64,000 bases of DNA from the NCBI RefSeq assembly GCF_013377495.2, contig NC_066364.1, positions 118,182,549 to 118,246,548 of the forward strand, given 5' to 3'. Below the pieces are notes generated by a model. The model was not told the origin of the DNA. It ran no database searches and worked only from the letters and a program-made list of their open reading frames with translations. This stretch comes from Cygnus atratus (taxonomy: Eukaryota > Chordata > Aves > Anseriformes > Anatidae). This document shows, piece after piece, positions 26,801 through 36,602 of the stretch. Every line of letters starts with the position of its first letter. Position 1 is the first letter of the stretch. Position numbers and translations under genes: made by a program.

Positions 26801-29800
26801 TAAAACTAAGGACTACAGTGGAACTGACTAAAAAGTAAAATTAGCATATGTATTGATCTTAGTGGCCGGAAAACAATCTGCATAAAAGATTTTTTACACA
26901 AGTTAAAGAAAAGTTAAAGCATTCCTAACAATATCCATGGAAGCAACATCTACCCCACATAAGCTTTTTTCTGCTTTTAGTTAAGTTCAATTAACTTTAC
27001 AGTTAATTCAGCAGCACAGGTAATTTTAGCAGCACTGAACTTCCAAGATGCCATTTGAGCTAATTTCTCTTTTCATTACTCAGATATAGATGAATGCACC
27101 CTGCCTCCATACTGCCACCACCGATGTGTGAACACTCCCGGCTCCTATTATTGCCAGTGCAACGCTGGTTTCCAGCTAGCGTCCAACAACCACACCTGCG
27201 TGGGTAAGAACTTCTCTGCGTGCACTTACACGAGCTCACTTGGTGTAGAGAAATACTGACACATAACTTGCCACGGTTATGATTTAAGTGTCTTCATCCC
27301 AACTTACTAAAGGAAATAAATTCCAACCAATATGTTATACTAGTTGCTGTACAGAGAAGCTGTCTTGCAAGTGATCTGAGAAGTACTGGTGAATTAGAAA
27401 ATCAGAGCCTCGTGGAAAACCCATTCTTTTCTACGTTTCTGAGGAGCACCTAGTTTGGCAACTGACCTCTGGAGGTTTACATTCATTATTTAATCTTTGA
27501 TTTAATTATTCTTTCAGTTCTGGTGGATTGCTTTTTCAGTATTACTTGCTTTCATGGTATAATTCCCAGTTTTACAACACAGAGGCTGGAAACGGAAACC
27601 AGGGGGAGCAAAACAGTTAAGTGCAATTATCCTCAGCACACGATAAATGTAGTGATGAAAAAGCATTTACATGTCAAACTCGAATCTCTGGAAAATACTA
27701 CTACAAATGAAAACGAGGGGTCACTACAAAAGCCACGTTCATCCCCTTAAAAGTAAAGCACTAAGGGAAGCCTTAAGTCTGCCGCAAAGTTTGAAATGAG
27801 ATCTGATCTAGAGCAATTAGAGATAGTAATAATAAAAAGGAAACTATGTCTACTGAAGTGCAAGGTACTGAAAAAGTTCATATTAAATGTACATACTTGG
27901 GAGAAGGATGCTATTTCTTAAAGCTGATAATTCTCCAGAACACAAACTTCTCAGTGATACTACTAAAAAGGCAAGAGCATTGTTAAGAATATCTATAAAG
28001 AACAAAACTTGTGTTGCCATTTCATTTTTTTTCCATGTTTTTGGAATAAAACTAGGTAGGAAGTCAGAAGATTGCTTTCCTGATTTTGGCTAAGGCACAA
28101 GAATAGCCATATTGAACACCAGCAAAGTTTTGCTTAGCCCTGTGTTTTTTCCAAGCTTCCAAGCAGAGGGCTTTAGGAAGAGTAGGAGATATGTAGCCTA
28201 GCAACTTGCACATCAAGGTAGGTTAAATCCTTTCATGTTCTGAGTACTGAATCAGAGGAACATAAAGTTTCATTTTCTAAGCAATTTCCCTTCTCGTGCA
28301 ACACTCTCTTGGATCTGAAATTCCAGCTCCTGGGAAATCAATAATTTGGCTGTTGACTTTAACAGAATTGGGATCTCAGCTAGGAATGGGAGAATGGCCA
28401 CGTTAAATCAAGAGACTGGTGATGGAGATGGCTGCGAGTTCTCTATGGCTATATATACACAGGCAGGCACGCTACATAGCACTGTGGTGACAGGCATTTG
28501 TTTTCTCACCAAATAGGTGAAATATTGCATGTGGACTCAATGTAACCACATGATGAGTTATGTCATTTGCCCCTTCCCATGGCTCAAATGTAAGGTGCTT
28601 TCTTTCAATTACACTTCCATATGATGCTCCAAGTTCGCTAGGTGCTTCACCAAGAAATCCCTTCTGACTCCTGCTGGCCTGCCAGCCCAGCAAGTCATAC
28701 TCCCACCATAAAAGGTAAAGTAAATCCTTACACAAAAATCTGTAAAAGAGTGACTGCTGCATCAAGACAGACTTTCACATCTGCAACAGTCATCTGGCAG
28801 AAGTCATACTTCACAGCTGTACCGATTACATTTGTTACAACTTTTGCACATATTGAAAGTGGGTCAATATTTCTTGGAAGGGTAACAAATGGAATTGTGG
28901 CTTTGGCTCGCTTATTATTCCTTCTGGTAGCGTTGTCATAATGTACATTCTTCACACCATTGCCAGAAATCAACTAAAAGAACGAAAAATGCTTGGTAAT
29001 CATTTCTCCCCTATTACCATTCATCATAAAGAGAAGGATCATAGAGATAATTAATATCCTCCTCATTGGTTTAGTTCTTGTGAATGCCAGATCTTAGTCA
29101 TCTTTGTCAGTTTTAAAAGTTGTATCTGTCGATGAAAGTGTTGCTGACATTTATATGTACTTACAAAAGCTATGAATTCAAAAATCATTTAAAATGCAGC
29201 TCTCTACTAATGAGTATAGCTGATGAACACAAATGAATGGAAAATATGCAGGGAAGGCACACAAGGGAAAATTCACTGTAGATTTTAGCATATGACAAAG
29301 GAGCAATAATTAGCAGCCTATAAAAATAAGCACTGTAAATTGCAGAGGTGATTACACTTACACAAACCTTGCATTAAAATTTCTTCTCTTATATTGCCGT
29401 GTTCTCACATATGTTCTTCGGATTGCACACGATGAGAAATCTAGCATAGAAACCCCCCCCCCATATGGTCTAGGCCTTGGAGCATTGCAAAACTATACTG
29501 GCTTAAAAGGCTCGTTTTATAATTGTAATGGAACTTAAAAGAACAAATTTTAGGAGTAATAAATAGCTCAGATCTTAACCACTGCATGCTGAGAGGTCTT
29601 ATCTGTATGTGTTCCTTATATCAATTATTTATAGACTTGGCATTTCATACCTGAAAAAAGACACTGGAATGTGAGGTTTAATAGCCACACTAAACATTAT
29701 TGGAAGAATTCATTACACATTAGAATAACTCTCATTCCTGGAAAAATACTTTTTCTACATGGAATGTAAAGCATAGATCTGACATTGTTCCAGTGACTGC

Positions 29801-32800
29801 AGACCTGTATTGATATAGTCAACCGAGGTCCTGCTAAGCACTAGGCCCAGACTTAATCCACTTAATCAGCCTAATTACTGGGTGCAAAAGATAAAGATCT
29901 GTAATTTTTCTTTTCAGACATAAATGAATGTGATGCCAATAACCCGTGCGCACAACAGTGTTACAATATACTGGGTTCTTTCATTTGTCAGTGTAACCCA
30001 GGGTTTGAGTTAAGCAGTGACAGAATCAACTGTGAAGGTAAGCAATTATTTTTCTTAGAGGAGCAACCATTTTTGATTTATTTTCTCAGAAGCCTCTGTG
30101 AACTAAGGGATACAATTCAAGTGGAAACACAATGTGGGAGCGAGTTGTAGCCAAAAAAAATTAAGACAATTTTTTTTTTTTTATTTTAATGTTGCAAATA
30201 CCATTGCTGATACACACCTTAGTAGCTGCAGCTGCATTCAGGTGTCTCATTAACAGTAAGTACAAAACAGGACAGACATTACTAGAGAACGGAGAGAGAA
30301 TGAGAGAGAATAAGGCTTCTGAATATTTACTTCACAAACACTTGAATTGTGTGTGGTCTAATGCTGATGACCATTAAATGAATTGGAAAGGAATGCAAAC
30401 CAAAAAACAAGTGAAATTCTGTGTGCTGTTACGTTCATCTGAAAATAAAGACCTTAAATTTGACTGTAAGGAAACAACAATTGTGCTTTTGAGGTGCTTT
30501 CAAGCCTGTGTATACAAACAGCATGTCTCCTGATGTTTATACAATCAACACTTTATTTCCTCTGCCAGTGCCTCCACAGGATTCCTCTAATCTCCCTTTG
30601 GACACGATGATCTCACCCGTAAAGCCCATATCCCTTCTACCAGTCTTTGAGCCAAAGAGGTCTTTTTGGTTTACCACTGCCCTCCTGAACAAGCCAGCAG
30701 AGCTATTACAGATGCTCCCTCTCCAAGCTTCTTAAGCTAATCCTACTTGCAAGCAAACAGAACAGGGAGCAGCAACTATGCAGCCTTCAGTATAATCCCT
30801 GACAAAAATCAAGAGCTGGGCTCAAGGCTCAGAGGTACTAGGAGGGCGGTACACTGTTTTCCAAGCCATTCTCTAGTTTGCATTGGTTTAATTTCACTTC
30901 TGCGTAATAGCAGTGTTAAAATCAGGTTTGTGCTACAATTCTCTGGCAAGGGGCTGATGGTTACACAAGGATTAAGAAAAAGAAAAGCATATATCAAATA
31001 ATATTTGAAGACTAAAAAGAGACTTTAGCCTCTTTCCCAAAGAGCTGCTCCATTAGCGCACAAAGACAATAGTTTTGCTACACTAGCTAATCTCACATCT
31101 ACTTTTCTGTGGAAGTAATCACTTCTAGAATGCAAAAACTATGGATTTTCTCTACAGAGGTTTTCCCAAACTTGTTCAGAAGTCTTAATTTACCTTCTAC
31201 TTCCTCAAATAAATGCATTTCTCATTTTTTTAAATTTAAAATTTCTCATTAAAAAAAAAATAAAAAGTACAACCAGACCTTCAGTTTGCAACCTTGAGGT
31301 GTTAAGCAGTAAGTTAAGAGTTTTGAGAGCTTCCTCTTTTTAAAGAATTTTTCTTCTGTTAGAACCAGCATCTAGGTGTTATATTTAGTTTTGTAGAAAG
31401 GTAGATGTTAAAGAAAAAATTAAGCTTAAGTTCTTCTCTCTGCAGATACTGATGAATGCAGAACTTCCAGTTACATATGTCAATATCAGTGTGTCAACGA
31501 ACCAGGAAAATTCTCATGTGTCTGCCCTGAAGGTTACCAGGTAGTAGGAGGCAGAACATGTCAAGGTAAGTGCCCCATCTTGACAGTCCCAATATTGCAT
31601 TACTGGTAACACCATTTCACACAAGCCTAAGAATGCTTATCTAAGTGTTTATATTTCATGACAGTATTGTTAGGCTAGCAAAAGATGTTGATGCATTTGA
31701 TGATTGACGGTATATTTTATATTAATTCCTTTTATTTGAATCTTTCAGCTCAAACTCTAAGTTTTTCAGATGCTTAGGATAAAATTTTCAACTTTCGTAA
31801 TCCTTAAGTAAAGCTGGTCTTGGATGTCTAGGTGGTGAGGAGTCTAAGTTCCAGAGATAAATGTCTCAGAAAAAATCAGGTCATTTATTACAGACATTGG
31901 GCATTGCTTTATATCTGTTTCTTTTTATAGAGGTTTCTAAGCGCAGCCAGAGCAGAAAGGAAAGATATGTTCTTTCTGATAACAGGAGGAAAGAAAGCAA
32001 GAATTTTGAGCAGATTATTTATATTGTGTTTGGAAAATAAACATTCTGGTCAGTTGTTCAGTTACAGCTAGGTGCCACCAAATACCAGGATCACAGTTGC
32101 AAAGTTCATTTTCCTCACTGGTGCTAAATGTCTCTTTACAGTTACAGAAAAAGTGCAAGAATCATTGTTTTAGTAATCCAGAACCTGATTTCACAATCTT
32201 TATTTTTAGAAATAGGTGTGCTAGTTATTGTCAGAAAGGGATGAGGAAATAAATTGTTTATGGTAGTGTTGTGTAATGGTGGCTCTTTTTGAGAAATCAA
32301 TTTAGATTCTTATCATTCTTAAGAATAGCAACTGATACTGAGTATCTTGGGGTGGGTTGTTTGACCACCTAAAAAAATAAATAAATCTGTTTGGGCCTTC
32401 CCAGAGCTTACATTTGAATAAGCCCTTTCTGGGGCTGGGTTAGTTTCAGGCAAGCATATGGATAGACAGGGGTTGGGTCTGACACTGCCAGGATAACAGA
32501 GCATCACAAAGCTGACAGTCCCCATTTGCATTCAAGGTCATTTTCCCAGGGTTAAAAAAAAAAAAAAAAAAGAAGCTCTACTTCACATAAAAATAAACAC
32601 ACCATGATTTCTTCCAAAGCTACTTTAGTTTAACTACAGCTATAAATATTAACTAAGCATTTAGTTAGACCATGAAACCTAAGCAATTAAGTGAGATCCT
32701 GCAAAAAGCATGAAATGACATTCTTTCTCAAAGCCTCTTTCCTCTGCCTGTAAGATACCTTGTGCTAGAAAATGATTCATTGCCAACTAGGAACTCAGGG

Positions 32801-35585
32801 TTTCTACAGTTGCATTACATGTACTATGACTAATGTGTTTCTTTAGTCAACTAAAGATCTTCAGACTTGATTAAGATGTGGTAAACAAATTTGTTCCATT
32901 TCTACTGTTCCAAATCCTTTATAGCAAGGCCTTGGAAAAGCAGGTGAAAAATAACATAGAAATCTGTTGAGTTTCAATAGACAAGCAGGTGGCTTGTTGG
33001 TGGTGGGTTTTTTTTTTGTTTCTTTTCATAGCAAACTCGATTTAAATCTGCTTTAACACAGTTCCTTCTTCTTCCTCCTAGACATAAATGAGTGTGAGAC
33101 TACTAATGAATGCAGAGAGGATGAAATTTGCTGGAATTACCATGGAGGATTTCGTTGTTACCCAAGAAATCCTTGTCAAGAGCCTTATGTCCTAACATCT
33201 GAGAAGTAAGAGAAAGCCAGAGAGTTTTTTTAGGGTTATTCTCAACAGGCAACACAATCAAATACAACAGAAATCATGTTTTCAAGTATCAAGTTTATCC
33301 ATTTTTGTTTTTCAGCCGCTGTGTCTGCCCTGTATCAAACGCCATTTGCCGAGAGCTGCCTTACTCTGTTGTGTACAAATACATGAGCATCCGTTCAGAC
33401 AGAACAGTGCCCTCTGATATCTTCCAGATTCAGGCAACCACTATTTATCCTAATACTATTAATACATTCCGGATCAAGTCTGGAAATGAAAATGGAGAAT
33501 TTTACCTGAGAGTGAGTATTGGTTGAAGTCAGACCCTGAGCAGGATATAAAACCACTGGTGCTACCGAGGTGTCTTGCCATTTTGACAACTCCATCAAGT
33601 GTTCCTATAAGAGAAATACAGCATAGAAAGTTTATCAGCTTTTTAATATTCCCTTATTGAATGTACTTGGTTTACAGACTTCAAAATGCTTTTACCTGCT
33701 CTGCCCAATAACTCCACAGACTGAGAATCAACCCATTGTAGTCACTTGAAAGGAACACCAGTAACATTCATGAATATTTAGCAATCACATCAGATTCACA
33801 AAACAGCTCTGCTTTTCACCCTGCACCAATGTCCCATGTGTATGTATTTAGAAGAGGGTCATAGAAAGATTCTTTGTACATTCTTAATTCCCCACACACA
33901 AGAAAGAAATTAAGTCAGGAATAGCTTGGGATGGAGTGCTGATTTCAAATGATAAATTCAGACAAACTTGCAACCAAGATTGTGTTGAGCGAGAACTTTT
34001 TCTTCAGTGCTGCAGCAGTTTCAGAAAACCAGAAGTTCAAGTGACTTATGGCAGCAGTATTTCCTGCTGGTACAACGAATGCGAGTAGATACACATGAAT
34101 GAAACCGTCTGTAACATCTAGCTTAAGATTTTTGAAATCAGACTTTTTTTGTAAGCTTAATATGGACAAATTCCTGGAAAATCCTTTGTTTTATGTGGCT
34201 TTACACTCAGTAAAACAGAAACAGCCCAGAAAATTTAAAACAGAGTTATTAGTTAGAAAGTTTTCATTTATCTATTTTTCTACAAATCCAAAGATTTCAG
34301 TGTTTTAATAGTACAATAGAAAAGTAAACCAAGATATAGCATTGCCTATTTACACCAAGTCTCCCCAGGATGGGAACAAGGAACTCCTCACTTGTCTGAC
34401 TTGTTCTGGTACTGCCTGTAAGCCAGTGCTCTTCCCTGGATTTCTCTTTCCTGGATCTATTGCACATCGAAACCCCATGCCTACTCCCAAAATACCAACT
34501 GTTATTTAAGGTCGACAACTCTTAAGAACAAGTTCACTCCAGCGCTAGGTAGGATAGGACTCCAACCCAGCCTCCAGACTGACTTTTAGACTGACAATTC
34601 CGATCTTCTGTTGCCACCCAACAAGAAATCACAGGTCTTAAATAAGGAAGCATGTGTTTATTCCTGCCAAAGCACCGCAGTAAACAAAGGCTTGCCTAGA
34701 AATTATTCCCATTGTTTGAGTCAAGTCTGAGTGAGGTCTCTGGACATGGATTCCTTTGTTTAACCTACTCAGTCCACATAGGGAAAAAATTATCATAGGT
34801 AAAGGGAGAGATCTGTACCCTTTTTATCATCTGTACATTTTGAAGCCTTTTTACAAGCCAGTGGCATGCCATCTTTCAGTCACGTCACAGGGCCAGCAGC
34901 ACAATGCCTGGAAAGAGCCCCAGGGGGCTATAAGAGGGGCAGCAACAGGCATAGAAGTTGCAAGAATTCCCAGTTTTTCAGGGAAAACAGCTTCTGGAGT
35001 ATGAGCCATGGCATGGACCTAGAGTTTCCTCCACTGAACAAGCTACATCACTGTTAAATACATTTGGTTTCTCTTCGTGTACTTATTCTTCATGTATTTT
35101 AAAAGCTGATAGATGGGGATAAAACAAAAAAACATCCTGGGATGGATTACCACTTTTCAGATCCTTTAGGAGAGTCAGTATAACCAGGAACAGATTTTGC
35201 AGCGCAGTTTATTCCTCTGAGCCCTAGTCAGGTAAAGCTTCCCCTCCAGCAAAGCCAGGTGTGAGATTAGTCATGACCATTTAAAAATGTTAAAATAATA
35301 CTTACATTGTGCATCTCTGTGCTGAGACAGAGCATTTTTGTGGCGCAGTAACACACAAGCAGTCCCTTGATACAGCTAGGGAATCTTTTTAAATTTGAAT
35401 TAAACTTTTTCCCTCCTTTCTTTCAGCAAACAAGTGCCGTAAGTGCAATGCTGGTGCTGGTGAAATCCCTATCGGGACCAAGAGAACACATCGTGGATCT
35501 GGAGATGCTAACAGTCAACAGCTTGAATTACCGTACAAGCTCAGTGTTGAGGCTAACGATAATAGTGGGACCTTACGCATTTTAG
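23678..35585 (+). CDS. EFEMP1: EFEMP1 (fibulin-3), C-terminal part, 7 exons
   Basis: Spliced coding region for about 320 C-terminal residues of the secreted extracellular-matrix glycoprotein fibulin-3. Exons: 23678-23800, 27084-27203, 29918-30037, 31446-31565, 33082-33205, 33316-33511, 35427-35585. In order the protein shows five tandem calcium-binding EGF modules, each opening with D-I/T-D/N-E-C, and then the fibulin-type C-terminal module ending IIVGPYAF. Four module exons are symmetric phase 1, the usual design for shuffled EGF domains. In the family these modules bind calcium and matrix partners; TIMP3 and elastic-fibre proteins are known ligands in mammals. The N-terminal exons lie outside the window. 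Compared with my memory of the human protein, identity is very high; the stretch before RTSSVLRLT appears one residue shorter. No frameshift or stop was seen. Confidence 0.97.
23801..27083 (+). other. EFEMP1: EFEMP1 intron (3.3 kb)
   Basis: No exon recognised. It holds AT-rich unique-looking DNA, a short ATTT run near 25.1 kb and an A11/G11 homopurine junction at 26,245-26,266. The overlapping minus-strand ORFs around 26.0-26.5 kb read through that simple tract and look like chance. Confidence 0.85.
26245..26266 (+). repeat. A11-G11 homopurine tract
   Basis: Eleven A directly followed by eleven G in the EFEMP1 intron. It is one of three A-run/G-run junctions in the window; see the findings. 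Confidence 0.9.
27084..27203 (+). CDS. EFEMP1: EFEMP1 exon: cbEGF module 2 in window
   Basis: 120 bp, phase 1 to phase 1. It encodes DIDECTLPPYCHHRCVNTPG, then SYYCQCNAGFQLASNNHTCV. All six cysteines are present. An N-H-T glycosylation sequon sits just before the last cysteine, where mammalian fibulin-3 also carries an N-x-T site (from memory). Acceptor CTCAG, donor GTAAGA. Confidence 0.95.
27204..29917 (+). other. EFEMP1: EFEMP1 intron (2.7 kb)
   Basis: No exon of the gene. A 500 bp patch at about 28.47-28.97 kb has open frames on both strands with protein-like composition (see findings), but no family was recognised. A C10 run lies at about 29,453-29,462. Confidence 0.85.
29918..30037 (+). 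CDS. EFEMP1: EFEMP1 exon: cbEGF module 3 in window
   Basis: 120 bp, phase 1 at both ends. It encodes DINECDANNPCAQQCYNILG, then SFICQCNPGFELSSDRINCE. The D-I-N-E-C entry and the aromatic after N are calcium-ligand features. Acceptor TTTTCAG, donor GTAAGC. Confidence 0.95.
30038..31445 (+). other. EFEMP1: EFEMP1 intron (1.4 kb)
   Basis: No coding sequence recognised. It contains T-rich and A-rich runs near 30.17 kb and 31.25 kb and a pyrimidine-rich end before the next acceptor. Confidence 0.85.
31446..31565 (+). CDS. EFEMP1: EFEMP1 exon: cbEGF module 4 in window
   Basis: 120 bp, phase 1 at both ends. It encodes DTDECRTSSYICQYQCVNEP, then GKFSCVCPEGYQVVGGRTCQ. The usual Ile in the D-I-D-E-C entry is Thr here, a conservative change at a non-ligand position. 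Acceptor CTGCAG, donor GTAAGT. Confidence 0.95.
31566..33081 (+). other. EFEMP1: EFEMP1 intron (1.5 kb)
   Basis: No exon recognised. It contains a poly-A run of 18 (32,554-32,571). Short ORFs here are chance. Confidence 0.85.
33082..33205 (+). CDS. EFEMP1: EFEMP1 exon: last cbEGF module
   Basis: 124 bp, phase 1 in and phase 2 out. It encodes DINECETTNECREDEICWNY, then HGGFRCYPRNPCQEPYVLTS. This is the atypical last EGF module whose C-terminal cysteines are shared with the following exon. The Arg in N-E-C-R-E-D-E lies where, from memory, human Arg345 sits (the residue altered in dominant macular drusen disease). The bird sequence keeps Arg. Acceptor CTAG, donor GTAAGA. Confidence 0.95.
33316..33511 (+). 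CDS. EFEMP1: EFEMP1 exon: fibulin C-terminal module, part 1
   Basis: 196 bp, phase 2 in and phase 0 out. It completes Asn from the preceding AA, then reads RCVCPVSNAICRELPYSVVY, continuing through the SDIFQIQATTIYPNTIN and GNENGEFYLR segments. This begins the fibulin-type module, a beta-rich domain shared by fibulins 1-5. The intron before it is only 110 bp. Acceptor TTTTCAG, donor GTGAGT. Confidence 0.95.
33512..35426 (+). other. EFEMP1: EFEMP1 last intron (1.9 kb)
   Basis: No exon recognised; the final pyrimidine tract CCCTCCTTTCTTTCAG precedes the terminal exon. The open frames around 34.1-35.0 kb have no recognisable product. Confidence 0.85.
35427..35585 (+). CDS. EFEMP1: EFEMP1 terminal coding exon
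   Basis: 159 bp including the TAG stop at 35,583-35,585. It encodes QTSAVSAMLVLVKSLSGPRE, then HIVDLEMLTVNSLNYRTSS, ending TIIVGPYAF. It completes the fibulin module; the motif around V-K-S-L-S-G-P-R-E is near invariant in fibulins 3-5. The exon starts in phase 0 after the TTTCAG acceptor. Confidence 0.96.
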   Translation, partial: QTSAVSAMLVLVKSLSGPREHIVDLEMLTVNSLNYRTSSVLRLTIIVGPYAF

Positions 35586-36068
35586 GGGTTTCCAGTAACC
35601 CTCCGCTGGCACTTAAAGCGGCCAAAGAATATTATCTTAAAGAAAGCACTTACTATTTTATTTATAGATTTTGCTCTTTTTTTATTTGTTTAGTAAAGTG
35701 ATATCTTTAATCCACACATTACACGTGTAATTCAAAATTAGTAGATGTGTTCCATAGTATAACATGGGCATTGTCACTTTCTGTATAAAGATTTCAATCT
35801 TTTTTATTACCTTACTTGGCCTAGATACATACTACACTTTCGTATGAGAACTGTATGTTCATGCTCTCCTGTAAAACTTCACACCCTTCCTAGCCAAATA
35901 GGTCATGCAATTAAAGGTGATCTTTTGTTGTTTTTATTTTTAAATTCTAATGCAGCTACTGACAATCTCAAAAGGAAAAAAATATAGTATGAATGATACA
36001 CAAAGTAACGGTTATCTGATAAGCTAAAATATATTTCTTTTTAACTAACTTTGTAACAAAAATAAGTC

Positions 36069-36074
36069 AATAAA
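36069..36074 (+). promoter_or_regulatory. EFEMP1: Proximal poly(A) signal AATAAA of EFEMP1
   Basis: A canonical AATAAA about 485 bp after the stop, followed by GTGCTATCAGTTGGTTTTTC, a weak GU/U-rich region. It could produce a short 3' UTR isoform. Confidence 0.55.
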
Positions 36075-36596
36075 AATCTATTTCTGTAGACATTTATGTG
36101 CTATCAGTTGGTTTTTCTAATCTGGGTTGGGGGTAAAGTTATGTTGTAAGAAGTGTTTTGCATTGGGTTTTTATATGCAGATTGTGTTAACTGTGCCATT
36201 CTGCTGTCTCCAAGACAAACAGACCATAGTAAGAAAGTTTCTCCAACAATGAAGAACTCCAAATGGAAAAACACCACACTGGGCACTTGCGTCAGTGCTT
36301 GCTCCCAAGAACACTGTTGGTGGTTACTAGTTAGAGGGATACAGCATTTTCAGACAGAAGTTAACATGCCGTTTTTCCAGAAATATGTTGCATTTTACAA
36401 ATTAAGTGCATTTGCTTAAGTTATATCATATATTTTCAGGCACTGTCCTATTCCTGCTCTTATAATTTGGATGCATCATGTACAGTGTTCATAAAATTTA
36501 TTTCTAATTCAAGAACTAATAGCATCTTTTGTAATATGTAAAATCTTATTTCTTGTTTAAAATGTAGCAGTTAATCCTTCGATGTACAAAATTTTT

Positions 36597-36602
36597 AATA
36601 AA
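36597..36602 (+). promoter_or_regulatory. EFEMP1: Distal poly(A) signal AATAAA of EFEMP1
   Basis: A canonical AATAAA followed at about 30 bp by a T/GT-rich element (CCTTTTTGTTTGTCTG). This is the best candidate for the main transcript end; the likely cleavage lies at roughly 36,615-36,625. Confidence 0.7.
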
